Positions 36,553 to 44,517 of a DNA stretch of 64,000 nt are shown piece by piece (the stretch's first letter is position 1; the number at the start of each line of letters is the position of its first letter). The notes beneath the pieces are model-generated. The model made no database searches, had not been told where the DNA came from, and was given only the letters and a program-made list of their open reading frames with translations. A program made the position numbers and the translations under genes. The stretch lies in assembly GCA_027214345.1 (NCBI GenBank), contig JAPWHR010000002.1, forward strand, positions 62,001-126,000. Reading direction: 5' to 3'. Source of the DNA: Comamonadaceae bacterium G21597-S1 (lineage in GTDB: Bacteria > Pseudomonadota > Gammaproteobacteria > Burkholderiales > Burkholderiaceae_C).

Positions 36553-37218
36553 TCAGGACTTGCGGGCACGTTGCCGCGCAACACCCCAGCCCAGCAAGCC
36601 GATGCCGACCAAGGCCAGAGTCCCTGGCTCCGGTATGGGGTTCGACGTAGCCGCCGTAACCGACACATTGATCTCGGTACTGGCCAGCACGCCGCCGTTG
36701 GGATCATAGGCAACCAGGCTGAAATCCGTGCTGCTGGTCTGGTTCGGATCGAAGTTCAGGCCACCCGCGACAAAAAAGCTCATCATCAGGTTCCACGAAT
36801 CCTGATGCGCCAAACCGAATGCGCTCAAGGCTCCCGGATACAGCGGAGCCGAGCCGGAGAAGCTGCCGGTGGTCCAGTCGGAGTCGATGCTCAGGACAAC
36901 GGAGCAAGCGGTGCAGCTGCCCAAGTTGTACGAGAAGTCAAAGCTCCAGTTAGCGTAGCCCGCCCCGTCCGGCAGATAGATGCCGGGGGCGCCGACGAAG
37001 TCGGAAAAACCATTGTTCGGCAGCAACGGGCCGTTCTTGTACCCATGCGCTCCCAAGGCCACGAAGATCTCGCCGTTCTCGTCCAGGTTGAACAGAACGG
37101 TCTCGAGCCCCGAGCTACCGGCTGGTGGCCAATCCGGAGGCGACAGGGTGACGAGTGCCGCCTGGGCGCTGAAAGAAATGGACGCTACAGCGACCATCAG
37201 CAGTGAACGGAGAGACAT
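36553..37218 (-). CDS. PEP-CTERM sorting domain protein
   Basis: This 221-residue exported protein has a signal peptide (SLLMVAVASISFSAQA) and a C-terminal sorting signal PIPEPGTLALVGIGLLGWG followed by the basic tail ARQRARKS. That is the PEP motif, transmembrane helix and arginine cluster recognised by exosortase (EpsH/XrtA). The middle part, rich in Gly, Ser, Asn and aromatic residues, has no family I recognise. AAAGG lies 6 bases before the ATG at 37218. It has its own terminator. Substrates of this system are usually secreted and linked to exopolysaccharide or floc formation; no exosortase gene is in the window. Confidence 0.93.
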   Translation of the reverse strand: MSLRSLLMVAVASISFSAQAALVTLSPPDWPPAGSSGLETVLFNLDENGEIFVALGAHGYKNGPLLPNNGFSDFVGAPGIYLPDGAGYANWSFDFSYNLGSCTACSVVLSIDSDWTTGSFSGSAPLYPGALSAFGLAHQDSWNLMMSFFVAGGLNFDPNQTSSTDFSLVAYDPNGGVLASTEINVSVTAATSNPIPEPGTLALVGIGLLGWGVARQRARKS

Positions 37219-37268
37219 GGTAAGCCTTTCGAGCATTGGAGGATGTTTTTCTGATCGTGTCCGCCCAT

Positions 37269-37293
37269 TGCAAGGGGTTGCGATTCCCTTGCA
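37269..37293. promoter_or_regulatory. Inverted repeat upstream of the PEP-CTERM gene
   Basis: TGCAAGGG (37269-37276) and CCCTTGCA (37286-37293) are exact 8-bp arms around 9 bases, 51 bp upstream of the PEP-CTERM start codon. It could be an operator or a leader hairpin. No sigma-54 promoter with GG-N10-GC spacing was found with it. Confidence 0.5.
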
Positions 37294-37460
37294 CCAGGGG
37301 CGAACCCGGTCTCGACACCACCATCTAGCATGATCCATGCCGGATGACTCACAATTGGACACAAATCAAGTAAATCAAGGACTTACCGACTGCACCAACC
37401 CACAAACACCAGACCGGCGACCGACTGGCAGCACAAATGTAAAAAAAATCGACTGCCCGA

Positions 37461-37910
37461 TCACCACGATACGGTGCCCGAGGGCGCGAGCCACAATCGG
37501 CGTCCGCTCTCGCTGACCGAAAGGTTTCCGTCGCCGACCTGGGTACTCCCGGCCACCGGGGTCGCCGTCAGCACAAAGGTCTGCGTCGGAGCGCCGCCTG
37601 CCGTGTTATCCAGCGACAAGGCATATCGGCCGTCCTTGGTTTGACCGCTGGCACGTCCCAACCCGGCGCCCGCAGCCGACGTGCCGTTGTAGGGGTTGGT
37701 GACGCTATAGGCATAACTGTTGGAGTTCAGGAAGATCTTTTCCTGCAGGCTGGCCAGTTCCAGCAGTTCAGTCTGCGCCTCCACGCGTGCGGCGCGCACG
37801 ACGTAGCTGCGATAACTCGGCACCGCGATCGCGGCCAGGATGCCGATGACGGCCACCACGATCATCAGCTCGATCAGGGTGAAGCCCCGGTTATTGTGCG
37901 TACGGTTCAC
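37461..37910 (-). CDS. pilE: Type IV pilin protein, PilE-like minor pilin
   Basis: This 149-residue prepilin has the leader MNRTHNNRG and the mature start [20 protein letters not shown], with Glu+5, which is the classical type IV pilin helix. The helix continues with [20 protein letters not shown], as in PilE minor pilins. It starts with GTG (37908-37910), preceded by AAAGG 8 bases upstream. It is the last gene of the minor-pilin operon, 49 bp after pilY1. In this operon class PilE is a minor pilin that works with PilVWX and PilY1 at the pilus tip rather than the major subunit. Confidence 0.9.
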   Translation of the reverse strand: MNRTHNNRGFTLIELMIVVAVIGILAAIAVPSYRSYVVRAARVEAQTELLELASLQEKIFLNSNSYAYSVTNPYNGTSAAGAGLGRASGQTKDGRYALSLDNTAGGAPTQTFVLTATPVAGSTQVGDGNLSVSESGRRLWLAPSGTVSW

Positions 37911-37959
37911 GTGGTTGGCCTTTCAGGAAACAGGGATGCCGGCAGCGTCGATGACGGCG

Positions 37960-40900
37960 TCATGGTGCCACAAGTTCGCGCCAGGAAATCCGCCCGGTGC
38001 GCGCCTGCAGGCCCCGTTCGTCGCCACCCGAACGGATCGATCCCTTGGCACTGGCGATGATTTGTTCCACTCCGGTGCAGCCGGCCGTGCTCATGCACGA
38101 GGTGTCCTTGGTCACGATGGTGATCGATCCGTCGAGCTGGCCGTTGGTCCGATTCGCCGTACGAATGATCTTCGCGGTCAGCCCGCTGCTGTAGGTGATG
38201 ACGGTCGTGGTGACGTCACCGACCGTGGTTGTCGTGACGTCGGTAATGTTGCCAGCCCCCACGCCGAGTTCGCCGATCTTCGGATCGGTCGAACCGGCAG
38301 CCTTGTTCGAGGCGCTCGAACTTCCGTTGTCCGGACCCGGCGTCTTGCTCCAGCCGGTGTCGCCGTAACACTTGCCATTGGGATGGTGCCAATACGTGTT
38401 GTATTCAGCCAGCACATACAACGAGAAGAACGCCGCCTTGACCCTCCAGCCGTATTCGGGTCGCCCCGGCACGTTCTGCTCGATCGCCGAGTTCGGCGTG
38501 TTGGCCGCGATCAGCTGGATCGTCAACGCGCCGTTGTGGCGTGCCCCGGTGGCCGTGATCGGCGTCGTCAGTGCCGACCAGCCATTGACCCCCGGGCCGT
38601 CGACGCCGTTGGCCGGCGGAACAACCGGGCGGTACATGTTGCCGTCGTTGACGCCCGCGCTGCTGTACGCACAGTAATACACCGTCGGATGCAGACCGAC
38701 CCGCACGTCTCCGTTACCCCACCAGTCGCGCGCCGACAAGGCATCGGTCGGCATGTTGATCGCCAGGCTTTGAATCGGCTGCGCCGTTGCCGACGCAGTG
38801 GTTGCCCTGCGATAGGTCTGTACCGTGGCTAGGTCCAGCGTCGATGACGTCTGATAGTCCTTGACACGGATGTAGCCCACGTTAACGTCGAAAAGGTACC
38901 CTGGCGTGCCCAGATGCATTTGCACGGCCGGACTCAGGTACTGGTTGTGCATCAACACCTTGAACTCGGTCGACGTACTCGGAATGGCATTGACCAGGTT
39001 CTGCGCCGTGTTGCTGGCATTGAGCATGTTGATACCAGTCACGTCGTACTTGTCGTCGTACTGATGGATGTGGTTCTTCGCGCGGCAGGTCGCGCAGGTG
39101 TCGCCCGGGGTTGCCGCGGATCCGCCCGTCAGGTCTTCCTTGTTGTACCCCGGACTGTTGCCGGTGGTCGTGATCGTGACCGTGATCGGCCCGTTATACG
39201 CCGCGCCTGTCGCCTTGGCGGTGATCCGGATCGTGCGATTGCTGTCGTCCGGGTCCGTCGAGATCACATAGTTGGTCGACGACCGTCCGGCCAGGAAATC
39301 GTCCAGGTCCCGGGGCTTGTAGTTGCCGGGCGAACCGGAATAGACCGTCTCTCCATTCGCCTTGATCGTCAAAGCGCTCACGTTTCGGGCGGTACCGCTG
39401 TTGGCATAGGTGAACTGCACCCGCCCGAAGGCATTGGTCGCCACCCCGGTGCCGTAATAGATGTCCTGGTCGAAGTGTCCGCCATCAACGCCCTGCCCCA
39501 GGATCACCGGCGGAATCGTGACGTCCGGATTCTGGTTGAACAAGGTGTCGTTGAGCGACAGCAGTTGCACCAGGATCGGCTGCGACAACACCCCGGTCGA
39601 GATGAACTTGCCCACCGAGATGCCGTCGGTGCTCAGGATCGGTGTGTCCAGCTTGGTCCCGTCCGCGATCACTTCCGCGTCCGTCGCGATGTACCGGATC
39701 CGGTCGTCGTTGTCGAGCTTGACGTCGGCGCTCAAATCCAGGAAGGGCTGGTTCTTGGCGCCGCCGCTGAGGTAGTCGAGCTCCATCAGCCAGTTCTCGC
39801 CGGCGATCGTCGTGCCGGTGTTCGGAACCGGCGTCGTCACGCGCGGATTGTGGGTGGTGAAGTAAAAGCGTCCGTTCTCGACGAAGGAGCCCTCGCCCAC
39901 GACTTTCTCGCCTGCCGGCAATGCGACCTTCCACCCGATATGGTTGCCCGCGCCATTGGTCCAGTTCGGCTGCTGGTTGTTCGTGATACGGCGCACCCGC
40001 GTCGTGACGCCGCCCCGGGTATAGCTGCGCTCCGTCAGTGTCTGCGTCAGCATCGCCGCATTGGAGCGCGCCGTGGCCGGATCCCACACACCGTACGCGT
40101 AATGCACCGAGCTGTCCGTGGTGTCGGCCGTGACCAGCATCTTGCCGGTGGCAAAGTTGACCATGTAGCCACCCTCGGGGTGGATCGCCACGGCTGGTGT
40201 CGTCGTGATCGCCTGCGCGGGCGACGTGGTCAACAAGGCGGTCGAGGTGCCGGCGCCGAGACTGAACTTCCACATCGTGCCATTGAGGTCACCGGCGTAG
40301 ACCCGGTCCACCAGGCCATCGCCATCGGTGTCGATTGCCGCCGGGGTCGACAAGCCGTTCGGCTGCGCCGCCGTTCCACTGCTGCCGGCCTTGATCGACT
40401 TCACCAGTTGCCCGGTGATGGCGTTGATGACGAACAGGCGCGCCGCATAGTCGCCGCCGCAATTGGCATAGGTCGGGGTGGCGTGGGTGCAATCGGAATA
40501 ACTGCCCAGGCCATCGTTGTAGCCGTTGCCGACGATCACGACGTCGGTCGCGGTGCCGGAGACGTCCATCCGGGCGATCGTGATCGTGCCGTAGGTGTAA
40601 CCCAGGTTCACATACGCGTTGGCGGTGGTCGGAGACGCGTACTTGACCTTGGTCGGGGAGATCTCCCACATCACCTTGGCCGCGACGTCGGACTCCGCCG
40701 CCGCCGTCAGGCCGGCACTGCCCGAGATATCGAGCGCATACAGGCCCTTGCCGCCCGCACCCAGGCCACCGACCAGGATGCGCTGGGCACCCGCATCGAC
40801 ATGGGCCACGTTGATCTGCCCGTCCACGAAATAATCGTGCACATACGGTGTCACGGCCAGGTTCTTGAGCTTGGGCAGCAGCATCGACGGCACATAGGCC

Positions 40901-41532
40901 CAACGCTCGGTGCCACCGATGCCGCCACCCACGTTGGGTGTCGCCGCGTTGATGGCGTGCAACATGCCATCGTTGGCACCGACGAACAGCGTCGGATTCG
41001 TTGCGTCGTGCACGTACAAGGGACGCGAATGGATGATGTCGCCCAGCACGGTGCCGCGGATCCGATAAGGACTGCCTTCGTCGTCGCGATCCCCGCGCAG
41101 ATAGTTCACCAGCGCAATGCTGCCGCCGAAATGCGCCTGCTGCGCAGCCGACAGGTTCGCGAGCCGGAACGGCACGGCGGTGCCGTCATCCTTCATGGTG
41201 GCGATGAAACGGCCGGTATCCCAGTCCTGCAGTTCCAGCGCCTCCGCCGTGTCCCAGGCCGGCGCGGCCGTATCGACGTTGCCGAGCTTGTCGGCCGGAT
41301 AGGCCAGCAGGCCGCCGCTCCAGTATTCCCGCTCGTAGTGGCCACGGAACAGGAACTCGTTGCCGGACTTCAGGTTGTAGCTGGTCATCTCGTTCTGCGC
41401 CACATAACCGACCGGTTGATCGGATGGGTTGAACGCGGACACGGCGACCGCGACCTTGAACCAGACCACCAGAGCCAGCGGCAAGGCCAGCAAGACCACC
41501 CACAGGGGATTGATGCGCATGTGCAGTTTCAT
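37960..41532 (-). CDS. pilY1: PilY1/PilC-type pilus tip protein
   Basis: This 1190-residue exported protein has an N-terminal hydrophobic segment (LWVVLLALPLALVVWFKVAV). It contains the PilC beta-propeller (from SRPLYVHDATNPTLFVGAND near 169-188) and a calcium-binding loop DTDGDGLVD at 401-409. PilY1 controls pilus extension and retraction and adhesion. Unlike Pseudomonas PilY1, no von Willebrand A domain precedes the propeller. Instead, about 500 residues of unrecognised sequence follow it, with several cysteines including CATC. AGAGG lies 6 bases before the ATG. It lies 12 bp downstream of pilX. Confidence 0.9.
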   Translation of the reverse strand: MKLHMRINPLWVVLLALPLALVVWFKVAVAVSAFNPSDQPVGYVAQNEMTSYNLKSGNEFLFRGHYEREYWSGGLLAYPADKLGNVDTAAPAWDTAEALELQDWDTGRFIATMKDDGTAVPFRLANLSAAQQAHFGGSIALVNYLRGDRDDEGSPYRIRGTVLGDIIHSRPLYVHDATNPTLFVGANDGMLHAINAATPNVGGGIGGTERWAYVPSMLLPKLKNLAVTPYVHDYFVDGQINVAHVDAGAQRILVGGLGAGGKGLYALDISGSAGLTAAAESDVAAKVMWEISPTKVKYASPTTANAYVNLGYTYGTITIARMDVSGTATDVVIVGNGYNDGLGSYSDCTHATPTYANCGGDYAARLFVINAITGQLVKSIKAGSSGTAAQPNGLSTPAAIDTDGDGLVDRVYAGDLNGTMWKFSLGAGTSTALLTTSPAQAITTTPAVAIHPEGGYMVNFATGKMLVTADTTDSSVHYAYGVWDPATARSNAAMLTQTLTERSYTRGGVTTRVRRITNNQQPNWTNGAGNHIGWKVALPAGEKVVGEGSFVENGRFYFTTHNPRVTTPVPNTGTTIAGENWLMELDYLSGGAKNQPFLDLSADVKLDNDDRIRYIATDAEVIADGTKLDTPILSTDGISVGKFISTGVLSQPILVQLLSLNDTLFNQNPDVTIPPVILGQGVDGGHFDQDIYYGTGVATNAFGRVQFTYANSGTARNVSALTIKANGETVYSGSPGNYKPRDLDDFLAGRSSTNYVISTDPDDSNRTIRITAKATGAAYNGPITVTITTTGNSPGYNKEDLTGGSAATPGDTCATCRAKNHIHQYDDKYDVTGINMLNASNTAQNLVNAIPSTSTEFKVLMHNQYLSPAVQMHLGTPGYLFDVNVGYIRVKDYQTSSTLDLATVQTYRRATTASATAQPIQSLAINMPTDALSARDWWGNGDVRVGLHPTVYYCAYSSAGVNDGNMYRPVVPPANGVDGPGVNGWSALTTPITATGARHNGALTIQLIAANTPNSAIEQNVPGRPEYGWRVKAAFFSLYVLAEYNTYWHHPNGKCYGDTGWSKTPGPDNGSSSASNKAAGSTDPKIGELGVGAGNITDVTTTTVGDVTTTVITYSSGLTAKIIRTANRTNGQLDGSITIVTKDTSCMSTAGCTGVEQIIASAKGSIRSGGDERGLQARTGRISWRELVAP

Positions 41533-41544
41533 GGGGAACCTCTT

Positions 41545-42114
41545 TCAGGTGGGGCAGTTCAGCACGCTGTAGAACGACTGCACGAACTTGGTGGCGCCAC
41601 GCGCGCTGGTGCCGCGGCCGGTGATCTGGTAGGTGTTGACCTGGTTGCAACCGGAGCTGGTCCGGCCGCCCACGACCTGGCTCGAGCCCTGCAACTTGTT
41701 GTTCAGCGACATTTGCTCGATGAAGTACCGCTGGCGCGTATTGCCGGCCACGGCCACGGAATTGCCGGCGCCCCAGGTCATCGTCAGCGGGTCGTTGTCG
41801 GGCGAGGCCAGACCTGCCAGACGCCCGATCGGCAGCAGATGCGGCTTGGCGTTGTCGTAGACCGCGAACCCCGCGTCGTTGAAATTGCTGCCGGTCGACA
41901 ACCAGTTCTCGGCCGCGGTCACCGCCGCCTCCGCGTTGTTGAGCGCACTGTCTTCGAACTGCAGATTGCCCGCCAGCTTGTACTGGGTATCGGACGTGCT
42001 GATCGCGGTGATGCCGATCATCATGATCAGCACCAGGACCAGCAAGGCAATGACCAGCGTGGCGCCGCGCTGGCGCGCGGGCATGCGGATGGGGCGTTGG
42101 GCAAGGATGTTCAT
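41545..42114 (-). CDS. pilX: Minor pilin assembly protein PilX
   Basis: This 189-residue protein has the PilX-type N-terminus: a basic leader ending RQRG, then ATLVIALLVLVLIMMIGIT, a hydrophobic helix without the strict Glu+5 of major pilins, followed by AISTSDTQYKLAGNLQ. PilX joins PilVWE and PilY1 in the priming complex of the type IV pilus. The ATG at 42114 has GGGAG 6 bases upstream. It begins 11 bp after the pilW stop codon in the same operon. Confidence 0.9.
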   Translation of the reverse strand: MNILAQRPIRMPARQRGATLVIALLVLVLIMMIGITAISTSDTQYKLAGNLQFEDSALNNAEAAVTAAENWLSTGSNFNDAGFAVYDNAKPHLLPIGRLAGLASPDNDPLTMTWGAGNSVAVAGNTRQRYFIEQMSLNNKLQGSSQVVGGRTSSGCNQVNTYQITGRGTSARGATKFVQSFYSVLNCPT

Positions 42115-42125
42115 GGCAAGCTCCC

Positions 42126-43154
42126 TCAATTGCGCAACTGCACGACGGTGGTGAACAGCTGCCGGCGAAAGCCGTCGTTGGGCGTGAAAGGCTGATCGCC
42201 CATGGCGTAGGTGGTGGTGTTGGTGTAGCCGGGTTCGGCCGTGGTGTTGCGCGCGAGCAGCCAGATGCGCACCGCGTTGACTTCCTCCCAGTCGCTTGAC
42301 AGCGTGGCATCGGCCGAGAACGAGGCACCTGGCAAGGTATTGAAATACTGCGTGTCGGGCGTCGTCGTCAGGCGCCCGTATTGCACCTGCATGCGCTCGA
42401 TGCCGCTGGCCACCAGCTCGGTGGTGAAGGTCGGGTTGCCGCCACCACCGGGCACCAGCGACAGGCGCACCAAGGCCGGAATCTGCGGGTTCTCCGCCAC
42501 GTCAACGGTCCATGGCCGGATGTAATAGACGAATGTCTGGAACGCGAAACTCGCCAACGGCGCCGCACCGGTGAAGGTCGGCGGCGTGGTGCCCCGGAAC
42601 ATCTGCCCGCGGTCGTAGGTGGTGTGGAAATAGATGCTGTTGGCCACCAGGCTGGCCGCCGGCGTCGGCGTGGGATTCAGCCGGCGCACCACCATCACGT
42701 CGGTGTTGGCCACGTAGTTGGCGGCCGGCACGCAGTTCCCGGCATACGGATTGGCATTGTTCGAGCCCCAGACCCCTTGGCGGATGTTGGAGATGAACTG
42801 CCCCGCCGCCGCGCCCGCCTCCAGACACTCGTTGGTGATGCCGCCCAATGCCGCGGGCGCCAGTGGCTCGGCCCAGGTATAGCCGCGAAAACCCGCCTCG
42901 CGCAGTTCCTGCTTGATCGCGTTGAGCGCATAGCGGCCGTTGGTCATCAGCTCGGAGGTACGGTCGTTGCTGCGCGCGTTGCCGGCATTGGACGCCAGCA
43001 CGCCCACCAGCCCGGCCAGGATGCCCAGGCCGATGGTGATCGCGATCAGCATCTCGATCAGCGTGAATCCGCGCTGACGCTGACGCTGACGCTGACGCTG
43101 GCGCCGGCGTCCGCCGGCCTGCGGGTGGTGGCGATCGGGTCGAATGATGGACAT
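42126..43154 (-). CDS. pilW: Minor pilin PilW
   Basis: This 342-residue type IV prepilin is larger than typical pilins, as is normal for PilW. The mature part begins FTLIEMLIAITIGLGILAGLV. The leader is unusually long (about 29 residues) and contains a run of alternating Arg and Gln coded by the tandem repeat GCTGAC on the plus strand (43073-43100). The rest is rich in Asn, Thr and aromatic residues and has no catalytic features. PilW is part of the minor-pilin tip complex. It starts 8 bp after the pilV stop codon. Confidence 0.9.
   Translation of the reverse strand: MSIIRPDRHHPQAGGRRRQRQRQRQRQRGFTLIEMLIAITIGLGILAGLVGVLASNAGNARSNDRTSELMTNGRYALNAIKQELREAGFRGYTWAEPLAPAALGGITNECLEAGAAAGQFISNIRQGVWGSNNANPYAGNCVPAANYVANTDVMVVRRLNPTPTPAASLVANSIYFHTTYDRGQMFRGTTPPTFTGAAPLASFAFQTFVYYIRPWTVDVAENPQIPALVRLSLVPGGGGNPTFTTELVASGIERMQVQYGRLTTTPDTQYFNTLPGASFSADATLSSDWEEVNAVRIWLLARNTTAEPGYTNTTTYAMGDQPFTPNDGFRRQLFTTVVQLRN
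43073..43100. repeat. Hexanucleotide tandem repeat in the pilW leader
   Basis: GCTGAC occurs four times head to tail followed by GCTG. It codes for alternating Arg-Gln in the basic leader peptide just before the prepilin cleavage site. A change of copy number would keep the reading frame and alter only the leader length and charge. Confidence 0.9.
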
Positions 43155-43162
43155 GGCGTCGC

Positions 43163-43717
43163 TCAGTTGAAGATGAACCGCGTGGCGGTATAGAAGAAAC
43201 GCTCGCCGGTGCCGCCGGCGTTGCTGCCCAGCTGGGACCCGGCATCAAATGCGGCATTGGTCGTGTCGACCTGGCGATCGACCCAACCGATGGTGATCGT
43301 GTAGGTGATCGGATTGGCCGGGCCGTCATGGGCCACGGTCCAGGTGCTTTGCGGCAGGCTGGCGGTGACCGCGTTCTGCCACTGCGCAAGGTCGAACGCC
43401 GCCAACGCCGCCGGCCCGCAGGCCGCATCGACGCAGGCCGTGCTCGGCGCGGCCGCGACGCCGGAGGTCGCGACGGCATAGTTGCCGGCCACCGCACCGG
43501 GCTTGTTGGCTTCGATGCGTTCGGCGAGATCGGCCACCAGGAACACCGCCTGGGTTCGGAACTGGCCGCCCTGGTTCAGGCGCATCGAATAGGCCTGCAA
43601 CCCGGCCGTCCCCAGCAAGGCCAGCGAGATGATCAGCAAGGTCACCAGGACCTCGATCATCGAGAAACCGGCCTGGCCCGCGACGGCAGGTTTGGGCGAT
43701 GGATGGAGCGGCTGCAT
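43163..43717 (-). CDS. pilV: Type IV pilus modification protein PilV
   Basis: This 184-residue prepilin has the leader ending GQAG and mature start FSMIEVLVTLLIISLALLGT (Glu+5), then AGLQAYSMRLNQGGQFRTQA and VADLAERIEANKPGAVAGNY. These are the two blocks that define PilV. It works with FimT, PilW, PilX and PilY1 as the assembly-initiating complex. The ATG at 43717 has AGGT 6 bases upstream. It begins 8 bp after the fimT stop codon. Confidence 0.92.
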   Translation of the reverse strand: MQPLHPSPKPAVAGQAGFSMIEVLVTLLIISLALLGTAGLQAYSMRLNQGGQFRTQAVFLVADLAERIEANKPGAVAGNYAVATSGVAAAPSTACVDAACGPAALAAFDLAQWQNAVTASLPQSTWTVAHDGPANPITYTITIGWVDRQVDTTNAAFDAGSQLGSNAGGTGERFFYTATRFIFN

Positions 43718-43725
43718 GTCGTTAC

Positions 43726-44289
43726 CTATTGTTTGGTGATGTTGCCGGTGATCGCCACGGCCACGGTACGGGTCGGCGCCCCGGACCAGGACCCGCCCAG
43801 ACTGAAATTGACCGCCGCCGCCGCCGAGCTGTTCGGGCTGAAACGCACCACCGCCAACGGCGCCGTCAGCGTCAGCGACGGATCCAGCGGCGGCCGCACG
43901 ATGACCGGATTGGGGTCGGTTGCCGTGGAGACGGCACAGGACTCGGCAACGGCGCCCTCCATGCACACCACCCAGCCGGCCTGCCAGTTGACCGGCGCGG
44001 CACCGGCCACGCAGTCGGTGCCGGCCGCATTGCGCCGGCACACCAGCAGGCGCACATTGCGCTTGATGGCCTCGCCACGGGCCTGGTTCAGGTCGTTGAC
44101 CAGCAGGCTGACCGCCGACGACTGCCGGGTGCTGTTGAGCATGTCGCGCATGCCGGGTATCGCGACCGCCGCCAGGATCGCCCCGATGGCCACCACGATG
44201 ATGAGCTCGATCACGGTGAATCCGCGCTGCGTCGCGACACGGCGCGAGAGCGCCACACGCGAAGTGCTGACAACTGGGCTATGTTTCAT
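43726..44289 (-). CDS. fimT: GspH/FimT family minor pilin
   Basis: This 187-residue prepilin has a leader ending ATQRG and mature helix FTVIELIIVVAIGAILAAVA (Glu+5). It is followed by the FimT/GspH block LLVNDLNQARGEAIKRNVRL and VNWQAGWVVCMEG. FimT proteins are minor pilins and in some species bind DNA during natural transformation. I chose the ATG at 44289, which gives a leader of normal length; the ribosome binding site is weak. It is the first gene of the fimT-pilV-pilW-pilX-pilY1-pilE operon and is divergent from ribD. Confidence 0.92.
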   Translation of the reverse strand: MKHSPVVSTSRVALSRRVATQRGFTVIELIIVVAIGAILAAVAIPGMRDMLNSTRQSSAVSLLVNDLNQARGEAIKRNVRLLVCRRNAAGTDCVAGAAPVNWQAGWVVCMEGAVAESCAVSTATDPNPVIVRPPLDPSLTLTAPLAVVRFSPNSSAAAAVNFSLGGSWSGAPTRTVAVAITGNITKQ

Positions 44290-44404
44290 GGACCACAGGC
44301 TAGCGCACGAAGGCGGCCGCGGCATGTTCCAGTCGACGAATGGCGCGATGGACCGGCCGAACGGTAGCGCCGCAGCCGGCATTTCGGCCCAGAATGGCGC
44401 ATTC

Positions 44405-44418
44405 GTGACTTTTGTCAC
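44405..44418. promoter_or_regulatory. Dyad overlapping the -35 of the ribD promoter
   Basis: GTGAC-TTTT-GTCAC is a perfect inverted repeat; its right half overlaps the proposed -35 box of ribD (44412-44417). A protein bound here would compete with RNA polymerase or face the divergent fimT operon. The binding factor is unknown. Confidence 0.45.
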
Positions 44419-44440
44419 ACGGTGCCGAGCGGGCGACAAT
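44412..44440 (+). promoter_or_regulatory. Sigma-70-type promoter for the rib operon
   Basis: TTGTCA (44412-44417) and GACAAT (44435-44440) are separated by exactly 17 bp. Transcription would start near 44447, leaving a leader of about 70 bases before ribD. No FMN riboswitch sequence is present in that leader. Confidence 0.6.
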
Positions 44441-44517
44441 CCAGTCTGTCCGGCTTGCGCCTGCCCCGGCGGCATGGCAGCGGGCATCCGCCGAACTCCG
44501 CCTTCCCGCAACCCACC

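Noticed and set aside
37441-37459. Terminator after pilE
   Set aside because: There is a run of eight T on the minus strand, but the stem in front of it is only about 4 bp, so it cannot be called with confidence.
37219-37460. Sigma-54 promoter for the PEP-CTERM gene
   Set aside because: No GG-N10-GC spacing with a TGGCAC-like element was found on the minus strand; the closest candidate has 12 bases between GG and GC.
44447-44517. FMN riboswitch before ribD, and also before ribE (45898-45951)
   Set aside because: The conserved RFN blocks such as AGGGTGAAATTCCC and the matching 3' part are absent from both leaders.
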